64,000 nucleotides of DNA, taken from NCBI GenBank assembly GCA_965221295.1, contig OZ244879.1:434001-498000 (forward strand), read 5' to 3'. Under the pieces are notes generated by a model. That model saw only the letters and a program-made list of their open reading frames with translations, ran no database searches and had not been told where the DNA came from. The position numbers and the translations under genes were made by a program. Positions 42,742 to 50,758 of the stretch are shown piece after piece; the first letter of the stretch is position 1; each line of letters starts with the position of its first letter. Origin of the DNA: Bin87 sp965221295 (GTDB lineage: Bacteria; Chloroflexota; Dehalococcoidia; Lucifugimonadales; UBA3495).

Positions 42742-43716
42742 ATGACCATGAAAGGAATCCGCGCTTACGAAACCGGCGAACCCAGCGTGCTGAAGTATGA
42801 AGACATGCCCGAACCGTCGCCCGGACCCGGGCAGGCCGTGGTGGCAATTCGCAACATCGGCGTCAACTACACTGACGTATCCAGCCGGAAGGGAACCAAC
42901 CCGCCGGCCGCTTTCCCTTGGACCCCAGGGCGGGAGGCATCCGGCGTGGTAACGGCGATTGGCGAAGGCGTAACCGAGGTGTCGGTGGGTGACCGCGTCG
43001 CCTACGCGATGCACACGGGATCCTACGCCGAGCAGCAGGCCGTTCCCGCTTGGTTGCTGGTTCGCATCCCCGACGATATGGACTTCGAGACCGGCGCCGC
43101 GACTCTGCTGCAGTGCATGACGGCGCATTTCCTAGTGAACGACATCACGCCTCTGCAGCCCGGCCACCGGGCGTTGGTGCACGCCGGAGCCGGCGGCATG
43201 GGCTTGCTGCTGATCCAGATGCTCAAGCGCCGGGGCATCCACGTGTACACCACCGTGTCCACCGACGAGAAGGCCGCCCTGGCCCGCGAAGCTGGCGCGG
43301 ACGACGTGATCCTGTACACCAGGCAGGATTTCGAGGAGGAGATCCGGCGCATGACCAACGGCGAAGGCGTCAAGATAATCTACGACGCTGTGGGGGCCAC
43401 GACCTTCGAGAAGGGCCTGCGCGTTCTGGGGCGCCGGGGTAGCATGTGTCTGTACGGGCAGGCCGGCGGACCCGTGGGTTTGGTGGACTCGGGAATGCTG
43501 CGCAACGGTTCCCTGTTCCTGACCCGTCCAACGTTGGGAGATTACACCGCAACCCGCTCTGAACTGCTGCAACGCGCCGAGGAATGCCTTGCTTGGGTGC
43601 AGTCCGGCGCCGTCAAGCTCAATGTCAGTCTGAACCTGCCGCTTTCGGAAGCCGCCGAAGCCCATCGCAGGCTGGAAGGCAGGGAAACCACGGGCAAAAT
43701 CCTGCTCACCCCCTGA
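42742..43716 (+). CDS. Quinone oxidoreductase-type zinc-independent MDR dehydrogenase
   Basis: A 324-aa NADPH-dependent medium-chain reductase of the QOR type. GroES-like N-terminus with PAAFPWTPGREASGVV, then the Rossmann motif VHAGAGGMGLLLIQMLKRRG and a C-terminal LSEAAEAHRRLEGRETTGKI. The catalytic-zinc ligands of alcohol dehydrogenases are absent, as in quinone reductases. AAGGAGG lies 4 bases before the ATG. The upstream gap (42512-42741) contains a degraded palindromic-repeat end. Confidence 0.9.
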   Translation: MTMKGIRAYETGEPSVLKYEDMPEPSPGPGQAVVAIRNIGVNYTDVSSRKGTNPPAAFPWTPGREASGVVTAIGEGVTEVSVGDRVAYAMHTGSYAEQQAVPAWLLVRIPDDMDFETGAATLLQCMTAHFLVNDITPLQPGHRALVHAGAGGMGLLLIQMLKRRGIHVYTTVSTDEKAALAREAGADDVILYTRQDFEEEIRRMTNGEGVKIIYDAVGATTFEKGLRVLGRRGSMCLYGQAGGPVGLVDSGMLRNGSLFLTRPTLGDYTATRSELLQRAEECLAWVQSGAVKLNVSLNLPLSEAAEAHRRLEGRETTGKILLTP

Positions 43717-43731
43717 GCGGGATTGCATGAT

Positions 43732-44211
43732 ATGATGCGAATTGCAGAACTGCCCCAAGCAATTCGATCCACAATCAATGACTGGCGGGTTTGGGTGACG
43801 CTGTCGCTGACCGCGGCGTTGGTCATCAACGAAAGCATCACGGGGATTCGGGAAGGACAGACTATTGCCAACGCTTTGACCCGGATGCCGTTGTACAACG
43901 TAGCCTACCTGTTGCTGGTGACCAGCATAATCTCGCAGGCTGTCATCGGATCGGTACCTTTGGCGATTGGAGTGATCATGACGCTGTACGACATCGCGCT
44001 GGAGAGGCGCCGGAAGTGGCGAGAAGAGGCGGAACAAGCCAAGGAGATTGGAGCCAGAGAGGGCCTCGAGAAGGGACGCGCTGAGGGACGCGCTGAGGGA
44101 CGGGAATCGCTGCTGCGGGCACAAATCGCGGCGGTGCTGGCCAACGAGAACCTGTCTGCGGAGGACAAGAACATGGTCATCTCGATCCTGACATCGGCGA
44201 CTCAGGAGTAG
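43732..44211 (+). CDS. Unknown membrane protein with charged EGR-repeat tail
   Basis: A 159-aa protein not recognised. Residues about 20-45 and 55-85 are hydrophobic enough for two transmembrane segments; then comes a strongly charged helical stretch containing EGLEKGRAEGRAEGRES, like tails seen on some Rpn/PD-(D/E)XK transposase-like proteins, but no nuclease motif is present. A TATGAT-like box overlaps the start. It is followed by another unknown gene at 44419. ATG 43732 and 43735 are equally possible starts. Confidence 0.55.
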   Translation: MMRIAELPQAIRSTINDWRVWVTLSLTAALVINESITGIREGQTIANALTRMPLYNVAYLLLVTSIISQAVIGSVPLAIGVIMTLYDIALERRRKWREEAEQAKEIGAREGLEKGRAEGRAEGRESLLRAQIAAVLANENLSAEDKNMVISILTSATQE

Positions 44212-44418
44212 CCACCAACGCGGCCGTGGTTGCCCTTGAGACTGATCGGCAGGCGCCGCGGGTTTCGGCGGGCCGCTTTGGTGTCCGGCGGGTTGAACCA
44301 TTGCTGCTGTCAGCAAGACAGTGAATGATTCGCGATGTTCTCCGGGCGCCAGCGCCGCCGGAACTGGCTCGGCCAGCCGAATCGTTTCCCGGCCAGCCGC
44401 TGAATGGGGTGATCCGCG

Positions 44419-45279
44419 TTGCCTAACGTACGTTTCCACACTGGCGACCTTGTTCCCCCGGTGCAATCGCTGGAAGACTATTTCCGGGCGGGCGGAGTTT
44501 CAATCATTCAGGCGGCGTTCGCGCATTCGTTTTTTGTGGATCCAAACGCGGTACGCGTGAGAACGCCGTACAATCCACAGCGGGCCAGGCGCAGCCGCGA
44601 ACACTATCCAGGCCTCGACAAAGGCAGCGCCGCCATTTGGCAGGGAGACGGTCGAGAAATCCGCTTGGACGACAACCAATATGCCCAATCGGCATGGGCG
44701 GGGTACACGGGTCATCGCCTTGCGCGTGGCTCCGGCTACGGACTGCGCCACATCTGGGGAAATACTCACAACCCCGACGCCTTCACCGCCGGTTGGAATT
44801 TCTGCTACATGCCATTCTGGGCCGGTATGTTGACCGAAGACCAGCACCCCCATCCGGAATTGCAGAAGGCCATCCGACAGGCATCTTGGGACCTCTATTT
44901 TTCTGATGATCCAGTATGTCAAATCCCTGAGTTTGTCGAGAATCCCGGCCTAGATTTGGGATCGATGTTGGGTCAGCAACCGCTGCTGATCCTAGCGCAG
45001 GAAGCTACGGCCAAACCGACAAGGCAGCGTCAGGATGCAACCAACGGCGATGACGACGAGGAATTCGTACAGCGCGTGAAAGCGATTAGAACGAAGGCTC
45101 ACCAAAGTTGGTCCAACATCTGTAAAGCTGTCAAGGCGCTGCAAGGCAAGGATCACGAGCCTTTCGGTACGCGCAATGTGGAGAATAGCGCGAAGTCCTG
45201 CGTCCGCAAGATACTGCGGGAAACCGAATTGACCGCCGCGCAGCTCGAGGACTGGCTGGCCGGGAACGGACGCTGCTAA
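44419..45279 (+). CDS. Hypothetical protein with WGNTH/GWN motif
   Basis: A 286-aa soluble protein not recognised. The N-terminal half has a dense aromatic/His region: LRHIWGNTHNPDAFTAGWN, then MPFWAGMLTEDQH. Conserved His, Asn and Trp positions would suit a metal-dependent enzyme, but no known family matches by eye. The C-terminal third (about 200-286) is charged and helical. The start is TTG at 44419 with GGGGTGA 7 bases upstream; no ATG is available near it. The Trp T-box promoter begins 6 bases after its stop. Confidence 0.6.
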   Translation: MPNVRFHTGDLVPPVQSLEDYFRAGGVSIIQAAFAHSFFVDPNAVRVRTPYNPQRARRSREHYPGLDKGSAAIWQGDGREIRLDDNQYAQSAWAGYTGHRLARGSGYGLRHIWGNTHNPDAFTAGWNFCYMPFWAGMLTEDQHPHPELQKAIRQASWDLYFSDDPVCQIPEFVENPGLDLGSMLGQQPLLILAQEATAKPTRQRQDATNGDDDEEFVQRVKAIRTKAHQSWSNICKAVKALQGKDHEPFGTRNVENSAKSCVRKILRETELTAAQLEDWLAGNGRC

Positions 45280-45284
45280 AGCCG

Positions 45285-45314
45285 TTGACGCCCGCAACCT
45301 CTCCGCCATACAAT
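45285..45314 (+). promoter_or_regulatory. Promoter of the trpE leader
   Basis: TTGACG at 45285-45290, an 18-base spacer and TACAAT at 45309-45314. It would start RNA at about 45321, 30 bases before the T-box stem I. It is one of the best -35/-10 pairs in the window. Confidence 0.65.
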
Positions 45315-45320
45315 GACGCT

Positions 45321-45575
45321 GACAAATCCGAATACCCTACCGCTGTGAAGGGGATTAGTACACGTCTAGCGAGGCCCAGAGAGCCGGAGTAGCTGTGAAC
45401 CGGCGCCAGGCGCAGACGTCAAATGGACCCCGGAGCCGTTCGTCGAAAGGATTGGCCTCTGCCTCCAGAGCCACCGAGTAGGCCGGACCGCATGGGCCCC
45501 GTTACCGGCCTGCAACACACCATTCGCAGGGTGGCATCGCGACCGTTTGGCTCGTCCCGCAGGGGACGGGCCTTC
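45321..45575 (+). promoter_or_regulatory. Tryptophan T-box riboswitch
   Basis: A leader RNA that senses uncharged tRNA-Trp and switches between terminator and antiterminator. Stem I spans 45350-45431: basal GGGG/CCCC, the AGTA loop (45357-45360), a lower helix ACGTCT/AGACGT, and a distal arm with AGAGAG and the GCCGG..CCGGC hairpin. The specifier loop reads AAATGGACC, giving codon UGG (45424-45426) for Trp. The T-box proper is AGGGTGGCATCGCG at 45528-45541, one base from the AGGGUGGNACCGCG consensus. The terminator hairpin follows. The start of trpE is 54 bases downstream. Confidence 0.92.
45549..45572 (+). terminator. T-box-controlled terminator hairpin
   Basis: GGCTCGTCCC, a GCAG loop, then GGGACGGGCC: a ten-pair stem (one U-G) directly after the T-box sequence, followed by TTCTGCATT. 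The antiterminator alternative would use the T-box sequence immediately upstream. Confidence 0.85.
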
Positions 45576-45628
45576 TGCATTGTCACTCCGCCAAAATTTC
45601 ACCCCACCAAATCAATGGACGAACTGCC

Positions 45629-47086
45629 GTGAGCTCCTACTACCCCACTTTGGAACAAGTTCGGTCACTGGCGAATCAGGGCAACCTCTGTCCCGTCTAT
45701 CGCACCATCAACGCTGACCTGGAAACCCCGGTCTCAGCGTATCTGAAGGTTGCCCGTCCGCCCTACTCCTTCCTGCTAGAGTCCGTGGCTGGCGGCGAGC
45801 GCATCGGCCGCTACAGCTTCATCGGAACCGAACCGTATGACGTCTTCAGCACCGGCAATGATGAGCCTTCCGGCCCGGTGGACCCGCTCACCCTGGTGCA
45901 GGAGGAGATGGATACCTTTGATCTGATCCCTGTTGATGGTTTGCCGCCGTTCCACGGTGGCGGCGTGGGCTACGTGGCTTATGACGCCGTGCACTACTTC
46001 GAGCCCCGTGTGCCCATGCTCGAATCAGACCCACAGGGTCTGCCTGAGTCGGTGTTCATGTTCACCGACACTCTGCTGGTGTTCGACCACCTGCGCCACG
46101 ACATCAAGGTGGTGAGCCACGCGCGGTTGGACGACGATATCGAAGCCGCCTACAACGCCGCCATCGCCAAGATCGAGCGCATGGTGGATCGGCTCTCCCG
46201 ACCCCTGGAGGTTCCGGTGGAGTTGACGCAGCCACCCGTTTTGCCTACGGGCGGCGAGACTCAGTCCAACTTCACCGTTCCCGAGTACGAGGCGGTGGTG
46301 GATAAGTGCATCGAGTACATCTACGCCGGAGACGTGATCCAGGTGGTCAATTCCCAACGGTTCAGCCGGCGCACCGACGCCCATCCCTTCCAGGTGTATC
46401 GGGCGCTGCGGGGCAGCAATCCCTCCCCTTACATGTACTATCTGGACCTCAACGGTTTCCAGATCGTGGGAGCCGCCATTGAAACCGTGGCCAAGGTGGA
46501 GGACGGCATCGTGGCCACCCATCCCATCGCTGGCACCCGTCCTCGCGGGCAGACCCCGGCCGAGGACGCCGCCCTGGAGGCGGAACTGAAGGGAAGCGAA
46601 AAACAGCGCGCCGAGCACATCATGCTCCTCGACCTGGGGCGCAATGACATCGGCCGGGTCAGCGTGCCCGGCACCGTCAACGTAACTCAATACATGGACG
46701 TGGAGCGATTCTCCCACGTGATGCACCTGGTTTCCCACGTGGAAGGGCAACTGCGGAGTGACATGACCCCCTACGACGCTCTGCGGGCCTGCTTTCCCGC
46801 CGGCACAGTGTCTGGCGCGCCCAAGATACGGGCCATGGAAATAATCGCCGAGGTTGAACAGGAACGCCGCGGCCCCTACGGCGGGGCGGTGGCCTACTTC
46901 GGATACAACGGCAACATGGACACCGCTTTGGTATTGCGTACCGGCATATTCAAAGATGGCGTGATGTACGTCCAGGCCGGCGGCGGCGTGGTGGCCGACA
47001 GCGTAGCCGAGGACGAATACATGGAAACCCGCCACAAGTCCGGCGCCATGATGCGCGCCATCGACGCGGTTGAAGGCGCCGCTTGA
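45629..47086 (+). CDS. trpE: Anthranilate synthase component I
   Basis: Makes anthranilate from chorismate using ammonia supplied by TrpG. The tryptophan feedback-binding LLES motif is at residues 49-52 with RYSFIG following, so allosteric inhibition by Trp is expected. The chorismate-binding C-terminal domain is complete (PIAGTRPRGQTPAEDAALE, LDLGRNDIGRVS, FPAGTVSGAPKIRAMEII). 485 aa. GTG start; the nearby ATG at 45615 leads to a stop within five codons. Expression is under the T-box leader just upstream. Confidence 0.97.
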   Translation: MSSYYPTLEQVRSLANQGNLCPVYRTINADLETPVSAYLKVARPPYSFLLESVAGGERIGRYSFIGTEPYDVFSTGNDEPSGPVDPLTLVQEEMDTFDLIPVDGLPPFHGGGVGYVAYDAVHYFEPRVPMLESDPQGLPESVFMFTDTLLVFDHLRHDIKVVSHARLDDDIEAAYNAAIAKIERMVDRLSRPLEVPVELTQPPVLPTGGETQSNFTVPEYEAVVDKCIEYIYAGDVIQVVNSQRFSRRTDAHPFQVYRALRGSNPSPYMYYLDLNGFQIVGAAIETVAKVEDGIVATHPIAGTRPRGQTPAEDAALEAELKGSEKQRAEHIMLLDLGRNDIGRVSVPGTVNVTQYMDVERFSHVMHLVSHVEGQLRSDMTPYDALRACFPAGTVSGAPKIRAMEIIAEVEQERRGPYGGAVAYFGYNGNMDTALVLRTGIFKDGVMYVQAGGGVVADSVAEDEYMETRHKSGAMMRAIDAVEGAA

Positions 47087-47124
47087 AACGCGTTCCCATA
47101 GTTGCCATCGCAACGGAGGTTCAT

Positions 47125-47565
47125 ATGCTCAAATCCTTCTTCCACACCGGCTTCATCGTCAAGGATCTGGAGGCCGCCATTGACTTCTACACCGATGTTC
47201 TGGGCCTCACCTTGACCATGCGCACCGAGCGGGTTGGCGAGTTTCCAACCACGTTGCTGGGCTTCCCAGACACCCACATCAGAGGCGCGTTCTTCGACAT
47301 GGGCGACGGCCACCAACTGGAACTGATCCAGTACGTCAATCCGGTGGGTGGTTACGCCGATTTCGACAAGAATGACGTGCGCGCGGCCCACTTGGCTTTC
47401 TATGTTGAGGACATTGACGCCTTCTACGAAAAGACCAGGCGCCGCGGCCTGACCTACCCGACGCCTCCGGTTCCCATGTACGATGACGCCGGCAATTTGG
47501 CCCGCAAGGCGTCATACTGCCAGGACCCGGACGGCAACTGGCTGGAACTGGTGGAGCTCTACTGA
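47125..47565 (+). CDS. VOC-family (glyoxalase/dioxygenase fold) protein
   Basis: A 146-aa single-unit vicinal-oxygen-chelate protein. It shows the typical start FFHTGFIVKDLEAAIDFYTDVLG, a central VRAAHLAFYVEDIDAFYE and a C-terminal QDPDGNWLELVEL, with His and Glu residues in the usual metal-ligand positions. The ATG at 47125 has GGAGG upstream; the frame extends further with no conservation. It lies between trpE and trpG and its stop overlaps the trpG start, so it is co-translated with tryptophan genes. Reaction unknown. Confidence 0.88.
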   Translation: MLKSFFHTGFIVKDLEAAIDFYTDVLGLTLTMRTERVGEFPTTLLGFPDTHIRGAFFDMGDGHQLELIQYVNPVGGYADFDKNDVRAAHLAFYVEDIDAFYEKTRRRGLTYPTPPVPMYDDAGNLARKASYCQDPDGNWLELVELY

Positions 47566-48152
47566 TGCTCTTGCTCATCGACAACTACGACAGTTTTACC
47601 TACAACCTTTACCAGTACCTGTGCGAGCTGGGCGCCGAGGTTGAAGTCGTCCGCAACGACAAGACCACCGTGGCAGCCATCGAGGCGATGCGACCCGAAG
47701 GCATTGTGGTATCGCCCGGCCCGTGCACGCCTCGGGAGGCCGGCATATCCAACGAAGTGATTCGCCACTTCGGACCGCGTTTGCCGGTGCTGGGCGTCTG
47801 TTTGGGCCATCAGTGCATCGGCGACGCTTACGGCGCGACCGTGGACCGAGCCGGCGAAATCCGCCACGGCAAGACCTCCCAGATTCACCACGACGGCAGG
47901 GGGGTGTACGAGGGATTGCCCAATCCCTTCGAAGCCATCCGTTACCACAGCCTGGTAATCTACCCCGAGACCCTGCCCGATTTCCTCGAAGTCACCGCCT
48001 GGACCGACAACGGGCTCATCATGGGGGTTCGGCACAGGGAGCTGCCGGTGGAGGGAATCCAGTTTCACCCGGAGTCCATAATGACCGCGGTGGGGCACGA
48101 TCTACTGCGCAACTACCTGCGGCAGGTCGCCGATTTCCACGGCCACGCCTGA
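47565..48152 (+). CDS. trpG: Anthranilate synthase component II (glutamine amidotransferase)
   Basis: Class I glutamine amidotransferase supplying ammonia to TrpE; equivalents may also serve para-aminobenzoate synthesis (PabA). NYDSFTYNLYQYLC at the start, the nucleophile in GVCLGHQC (Cys79) and the QFHPESIMT His/Glu pair are intact. 195 aa. The start overlaps the VOC gene stop (TGATG). No trpD, trpC, trpF, trpB or trpA follows; the next 560 bases are repeat DNA. Confidence 0.95.
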   Translation: MLLLIDNYDSFTYNLYQYLCELGAEVEVVRNDKTTVAAIEAMRPEGIVVSPGPCTPREAGISNEVIRHFGPRLPVLGVCLGHQCIGDAYGATVDRAGEIRHGKTSQIHHDGRGVYEGLPNPFEAIRYHSLVIYPETLPDFLEVTAWTDNGLIMGVRHRELPVEGIQFHPESIMTAVGHDLLRNYLRQVADFHGHA

Positions 48153-48292
48153 AGTTTCGCCTGCCCTATCTGCGATTGCGAAGAACTATTTCCCTTTTCC
48201 TCTCCGGGAGTTTTCCGCATAACGCTCTGGGGAGTTTTGCCTCCAGCGCCGCGGGGAGTTGTCCCTGCTGTCCACGCGGAGGTATCGCCCTC

Positions 48293-48663
48293 TGTCATTG
48301 CGAGGCCGAAGGCCGTGGCAATTTCGTTGACCGCAACCAACGGCCGTTCGCACCTGCTCCGACCCAGCGGCCGTTCGCCCAAGCGTCGAGATTGCCGCGT
48401 CGCTATCGCTCCTCGCAATGACAGTTCGGTGATGCGAGCGCCCCCACTGCGCAAAACGCCAGCAATTCCTCTTGACTCTCAAGACAGTTGCTGTCATCGC
48501 GAGCGGAGCGCGGCAATCTCGTTCATCGCAACGCGCGGCCGTTCGCCCCCCGCCCCCCCGCCCAGGTGGCCCTTCGCCCGGGCATCGGGATTGCCGCGTC
48601 GCTGGCGCTCCTCGCAATGACAGTTGCTATAGTCATTGCGAGTGAAGCGCGGCAATCCCGACC
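48293..48663. repeat. Second cluster of palindromic REP/MITE-like elements
   Basis: Two full elements, about 48293-48424 and 48492-48624, and a truncated third at 48631-48663. They begin TGTCATTGCGAG or TGTCATCGCGAG and end CTCGCAATGACAG, with GCGGCAATC/GATTGCCGCG inside, the same ends as the 5.3-6.1 kb cluster. The centres differ (GCGGCCGTTCGCCC-type), showing a second subfamily. Open frames across it are not genes. The rest of the 48153-48718 gap shows no coding sequence. Confidence 0.85.
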
Positions 48664-48718
48664 ACCCGCCGCTACCGGCACGAGCGACTGACCTCCGAAG
48701 AGTCGGGCAAAGGGGTCA

Positions 48719-49144
48719 TCAGGCGCCGATGCGAGTTCCGTCCGGGTAGGTGTAGCCTACCCGGTCGCTATAGGCACCGGCGGTGGGGAAGATCTGCCGA
48801 TACAGGCCGCGCGCCCGCCGCTTCACCACCGCGCCGGCGGCATCTTTGGTGGGGGTGGGCTTAGCGTTCTGCTCGCGGTAGAACTGCGACTGCAGCGGGC
48901 TGCCATCCTCCAGTTCCCAGATGCAGAGGTATCGCATGACGTTGTTGGCCTGGTCATCATCAGGGTCCAGCATGAATCGGCGCGCGCTGACGTAGCCGGG
49001 AATCGACATTCGCTCGGGCAGGTGCTCCTCGTTGTACCACTTGTTGAACACCTCGTCGTCCGCTTCGTCCACTTCCATCATGACCACGAGCACGGTCGTG
49101 CCAACCTGCTGGGTACTGACTTTGCTGCCATTGACGCTGGTCAT
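48719..49144 (-). CDS. Conserved hypothetical protein, dimeric alpha/beta-barrel type (DUF4286-like)
   Basis: A 141-aa protein. The stretch NKWYNEEHLPERMSIPGYVSARRF is typical of DUF4286/EthD-like dimeric alpha-beta barrels, whose functions are mostly unknown. The ATG at 49144 was chosen because AAAGGAG lies 7 bases upstream; the frame continues to 49249 without conservation. It stands alone between repeat DNA and a flavin oxidoreductase gene on the same strand. Confidence 0.72.
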   Translation of the reverse strand: MTSVNGSKVSTQQVGTTVLVVMMEVDEADDEVFNKWYNEEHLPERMSIPGYVSARRFMLDPDDDQANNVMRYLCIWELEDGSPLQSQFYREQNAKPTPTKDAAGAVVKRRARGLYRQIFPTAGAYSDRVGYTYPDGTRIGA

Positions 49145-49466
49145 TATCCACTCCTTTGGTATCGCGCGATGATGCTCAAATGGTGGGACAACTGCGCCGC
49201 TGCCCGGGGTGCGATCCACCGACAGTCGCCGCGCTTGCCTTGATTCCATTCGCTGACGTGGCTAAGGGCCGGGGTACAGCATCCGGTTTTTCAACTCCCC
49301 GTAATGGCGTTGACATCGCGTAGTTGTCCTGGGTCTATTCCACAAAGTGAAGCATGTTGTCGGGTATGGCGCACAGGAGGCCTGTGTAGTGTTCGCCGAG
49401 AAAAACCGTTGCGAAGCGCGCAAACGGTCAGGGATTAGCCCCGGCCCCGCCGATGGTCGCGGCGCA
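49145..49466. other. Intergenic region with no recognisable feature
   Basis: A 322-base gap between two - strand genes. No gene with a ribosome site, no RNA motif and no strong hairpin was seen. Confidence 0.5.
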
Positions 49467-50525
49467 TCACAGCGCCGCCCGCACCCGCTCAGGAGCGCAG
49501 GCTTCCATCACAGCTTGGATGGACGCGATTTCGGGACGGGCGGCGATGACACGCACCAGGGCCACGTCCAGCCCCTCGGCCAGCTTGGCGAAGGCGGCGG
49601 CGGCGCCTTCGGGCTTGCCATAGTAGCCCACGGCCAGCAGCGCGTCTGACGGGTAGGCGTCGGCCACGGCGTCCATATCGCCGCCTTCGCGCCGGATGGC
49701 GTCGGCGCCGGCCAGTTCCTCGGTGTAGCCCATGCGCTCAAAGTGGGCGCGGTAGCCGAACTGCCGTTCCCGCTCGGTGGGGACTGATCCGCCCAGGGGA
49801 TACCCCAAGCAGTTCTTGGCGAAGGCGCGGCGGGCAACGCTTTCATTGTCGTCCACGCAGATGCGAATGTACTCCACAACCTTGACCTCGGAGGGATCGC
49901 GTCCCACCCGCTCCGCGCCCTCGGCGATGCGCGCGCGGCTCCAAGCGATTTGATCAGGGGTGCACCAATTCAGGCAAACCCCGTCGGCGATTTCGCCGGC
50001 CAGACGCAGCATCTCGGGCCCCAGCGTACCGAGATAAACCGGGGTGTTGGGCGCGGGCCGGATGGCCATGCGGATGTTGTTATAGTTGATGTGCTCGCCC
50101 TGGTAGGTTACTCGCTCCCCGCGCACCAGGCCGCGCACTGTGGTCAGGTAGTCCCGCATCAGGTTGAGCGCCGACACTCTGGGAAATCCCAGGTCGCGGC
50201 GGTTGGCGGGGCGATAGGCGCTGCCAGAACCGATGCCCATGATGAACTTGCCGCCGGTTTGCTGGCTCAGAGTGCCGCCGGACATGGCGAATCCGATGGG
50301 AGTGCGATACATCACGGGCGAGACGCCGATGCCGGTGGGGAGGCCGCCATCAACCACGTCGCAGCTGGCCTGCCAACGCCGGGCGCAGACCTGGAAGGAG
50401 TCGGTTCCGATGTTCTCGGGCGTCCAGATGCTCTCGTAGCCCAGTTGCGCCGCTTCACGGGCCAGATTCGCCTGATCGTCCCAGTTCATGCCCAGGGTGT
50501 GGTCCAGTCCGACGCCGATTTCCAT
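49467..50525 (-). CDS. LLM-class flavin-dependent oxidoreductase
   Basis: A 352-aa luciferase-like TIM-barrel oxidoreductase using FMN or F420. Motifs: AREAAQLGYESIWTPENI, GTLSQQTGGKFIMGIGSG and TPVYLGTLGPEMLRLAGEIADGV. The sequence resembles F420-dependent members (methylene-tetrahydromethanopterin reductase-like), but cofactor choice is not proven. AGGAGG lies 7 bases before the ATG and an extended -10 lies 45 bases upstream. Substrate unknown. Confidence 0.87.
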   Translation of the reverse strand: MEIGVGLDHTLGMNWDDQANLAREAAQLGYESIWTPENIGTDSFQVCARRWQASCDVVDGGLPTGIGVSPVMYRTPIGFAMSGGTLSQQTGGKFIMGIGSGSAYRPANRRDLGFPRVSALNLMRDYLTTVRGLVRGERVTYQGEHINYNNIRMAIRPAPNTPVYLGTLGPEMLRLAGEIADGVCLNWCTPDQIAWSRARIAEGAERVGRDPSEVKVVEYIRICVDDNESVARRAFAKNCLGYPLGGSVPTERERQFGYRAHFERMGYTEELAGADAIRREGGDMDAVADAYPSDALLAVGYYGKPEGAAAAFAKLAEGLDVALVRVIAARPEIASIQAVMEACAPERVRAAL

Positions 50526-50570
50526 TGAGGTTCCTCCTGCGGGGATCAGTTAGTTTTTGGTTTGGGCACG

Positions 50571-50579
50571 ATTGTACCA
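50571..50579 (-). promoter_or_regulatory. Extended -10 promoter element for the LLM oxidoreductase gene
   Basis: The - strand reads TGGTACAAT, 45 bases before the start codon. Confidence 0.48.
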
Positions 50580-50689
50580 CGCAGGAAACTCGCGCCCAGT
50601 GGCGGCTACTTTGACAGGGCGCCGCGGCAATGTCCGCGGGATTGGCGATCCCGGGCTCGGTTGGTCGCAGGGTGTCGGCAAGGCGCCGA

Positions 50690-50698
50690 TGCTATAAT
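50690..50698 (+). promoter_or_regulatory. Extended -10 promoter element for the MFS gene
   Basis: TGCTATAAT, a perfect -10 with extended TG, 60 bases before the TTG start. No -35 at normal spacing. Confidence 0.58.
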
Positions 50699-50710
50699 CA
50701 CCGCCGCCTT

Positions 50711-50752
50711 TCGAGGGAGGGAAATCTAGGGAGGGAAATCGAGGGAGGGAGT
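50711..50752 (+). repeat. Triplicated 14-bp Shine-Dalgarno-like repeat before the MFS gene
   Basis: Three tandem 14-bp units (TCGAGGGAGGGAAA, TCTAGGGAGGGAAA, TCGAGGGAGGGAGT) fill the leader between the -10 and the TTG start. Each contains GGGAGGG, complementary to the 16S anti-SD; the last is correctly spaced for translation. Copy number may modulate expression. Confidence 0.7.
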
Positions 50753-50758
50753 ACGCAG

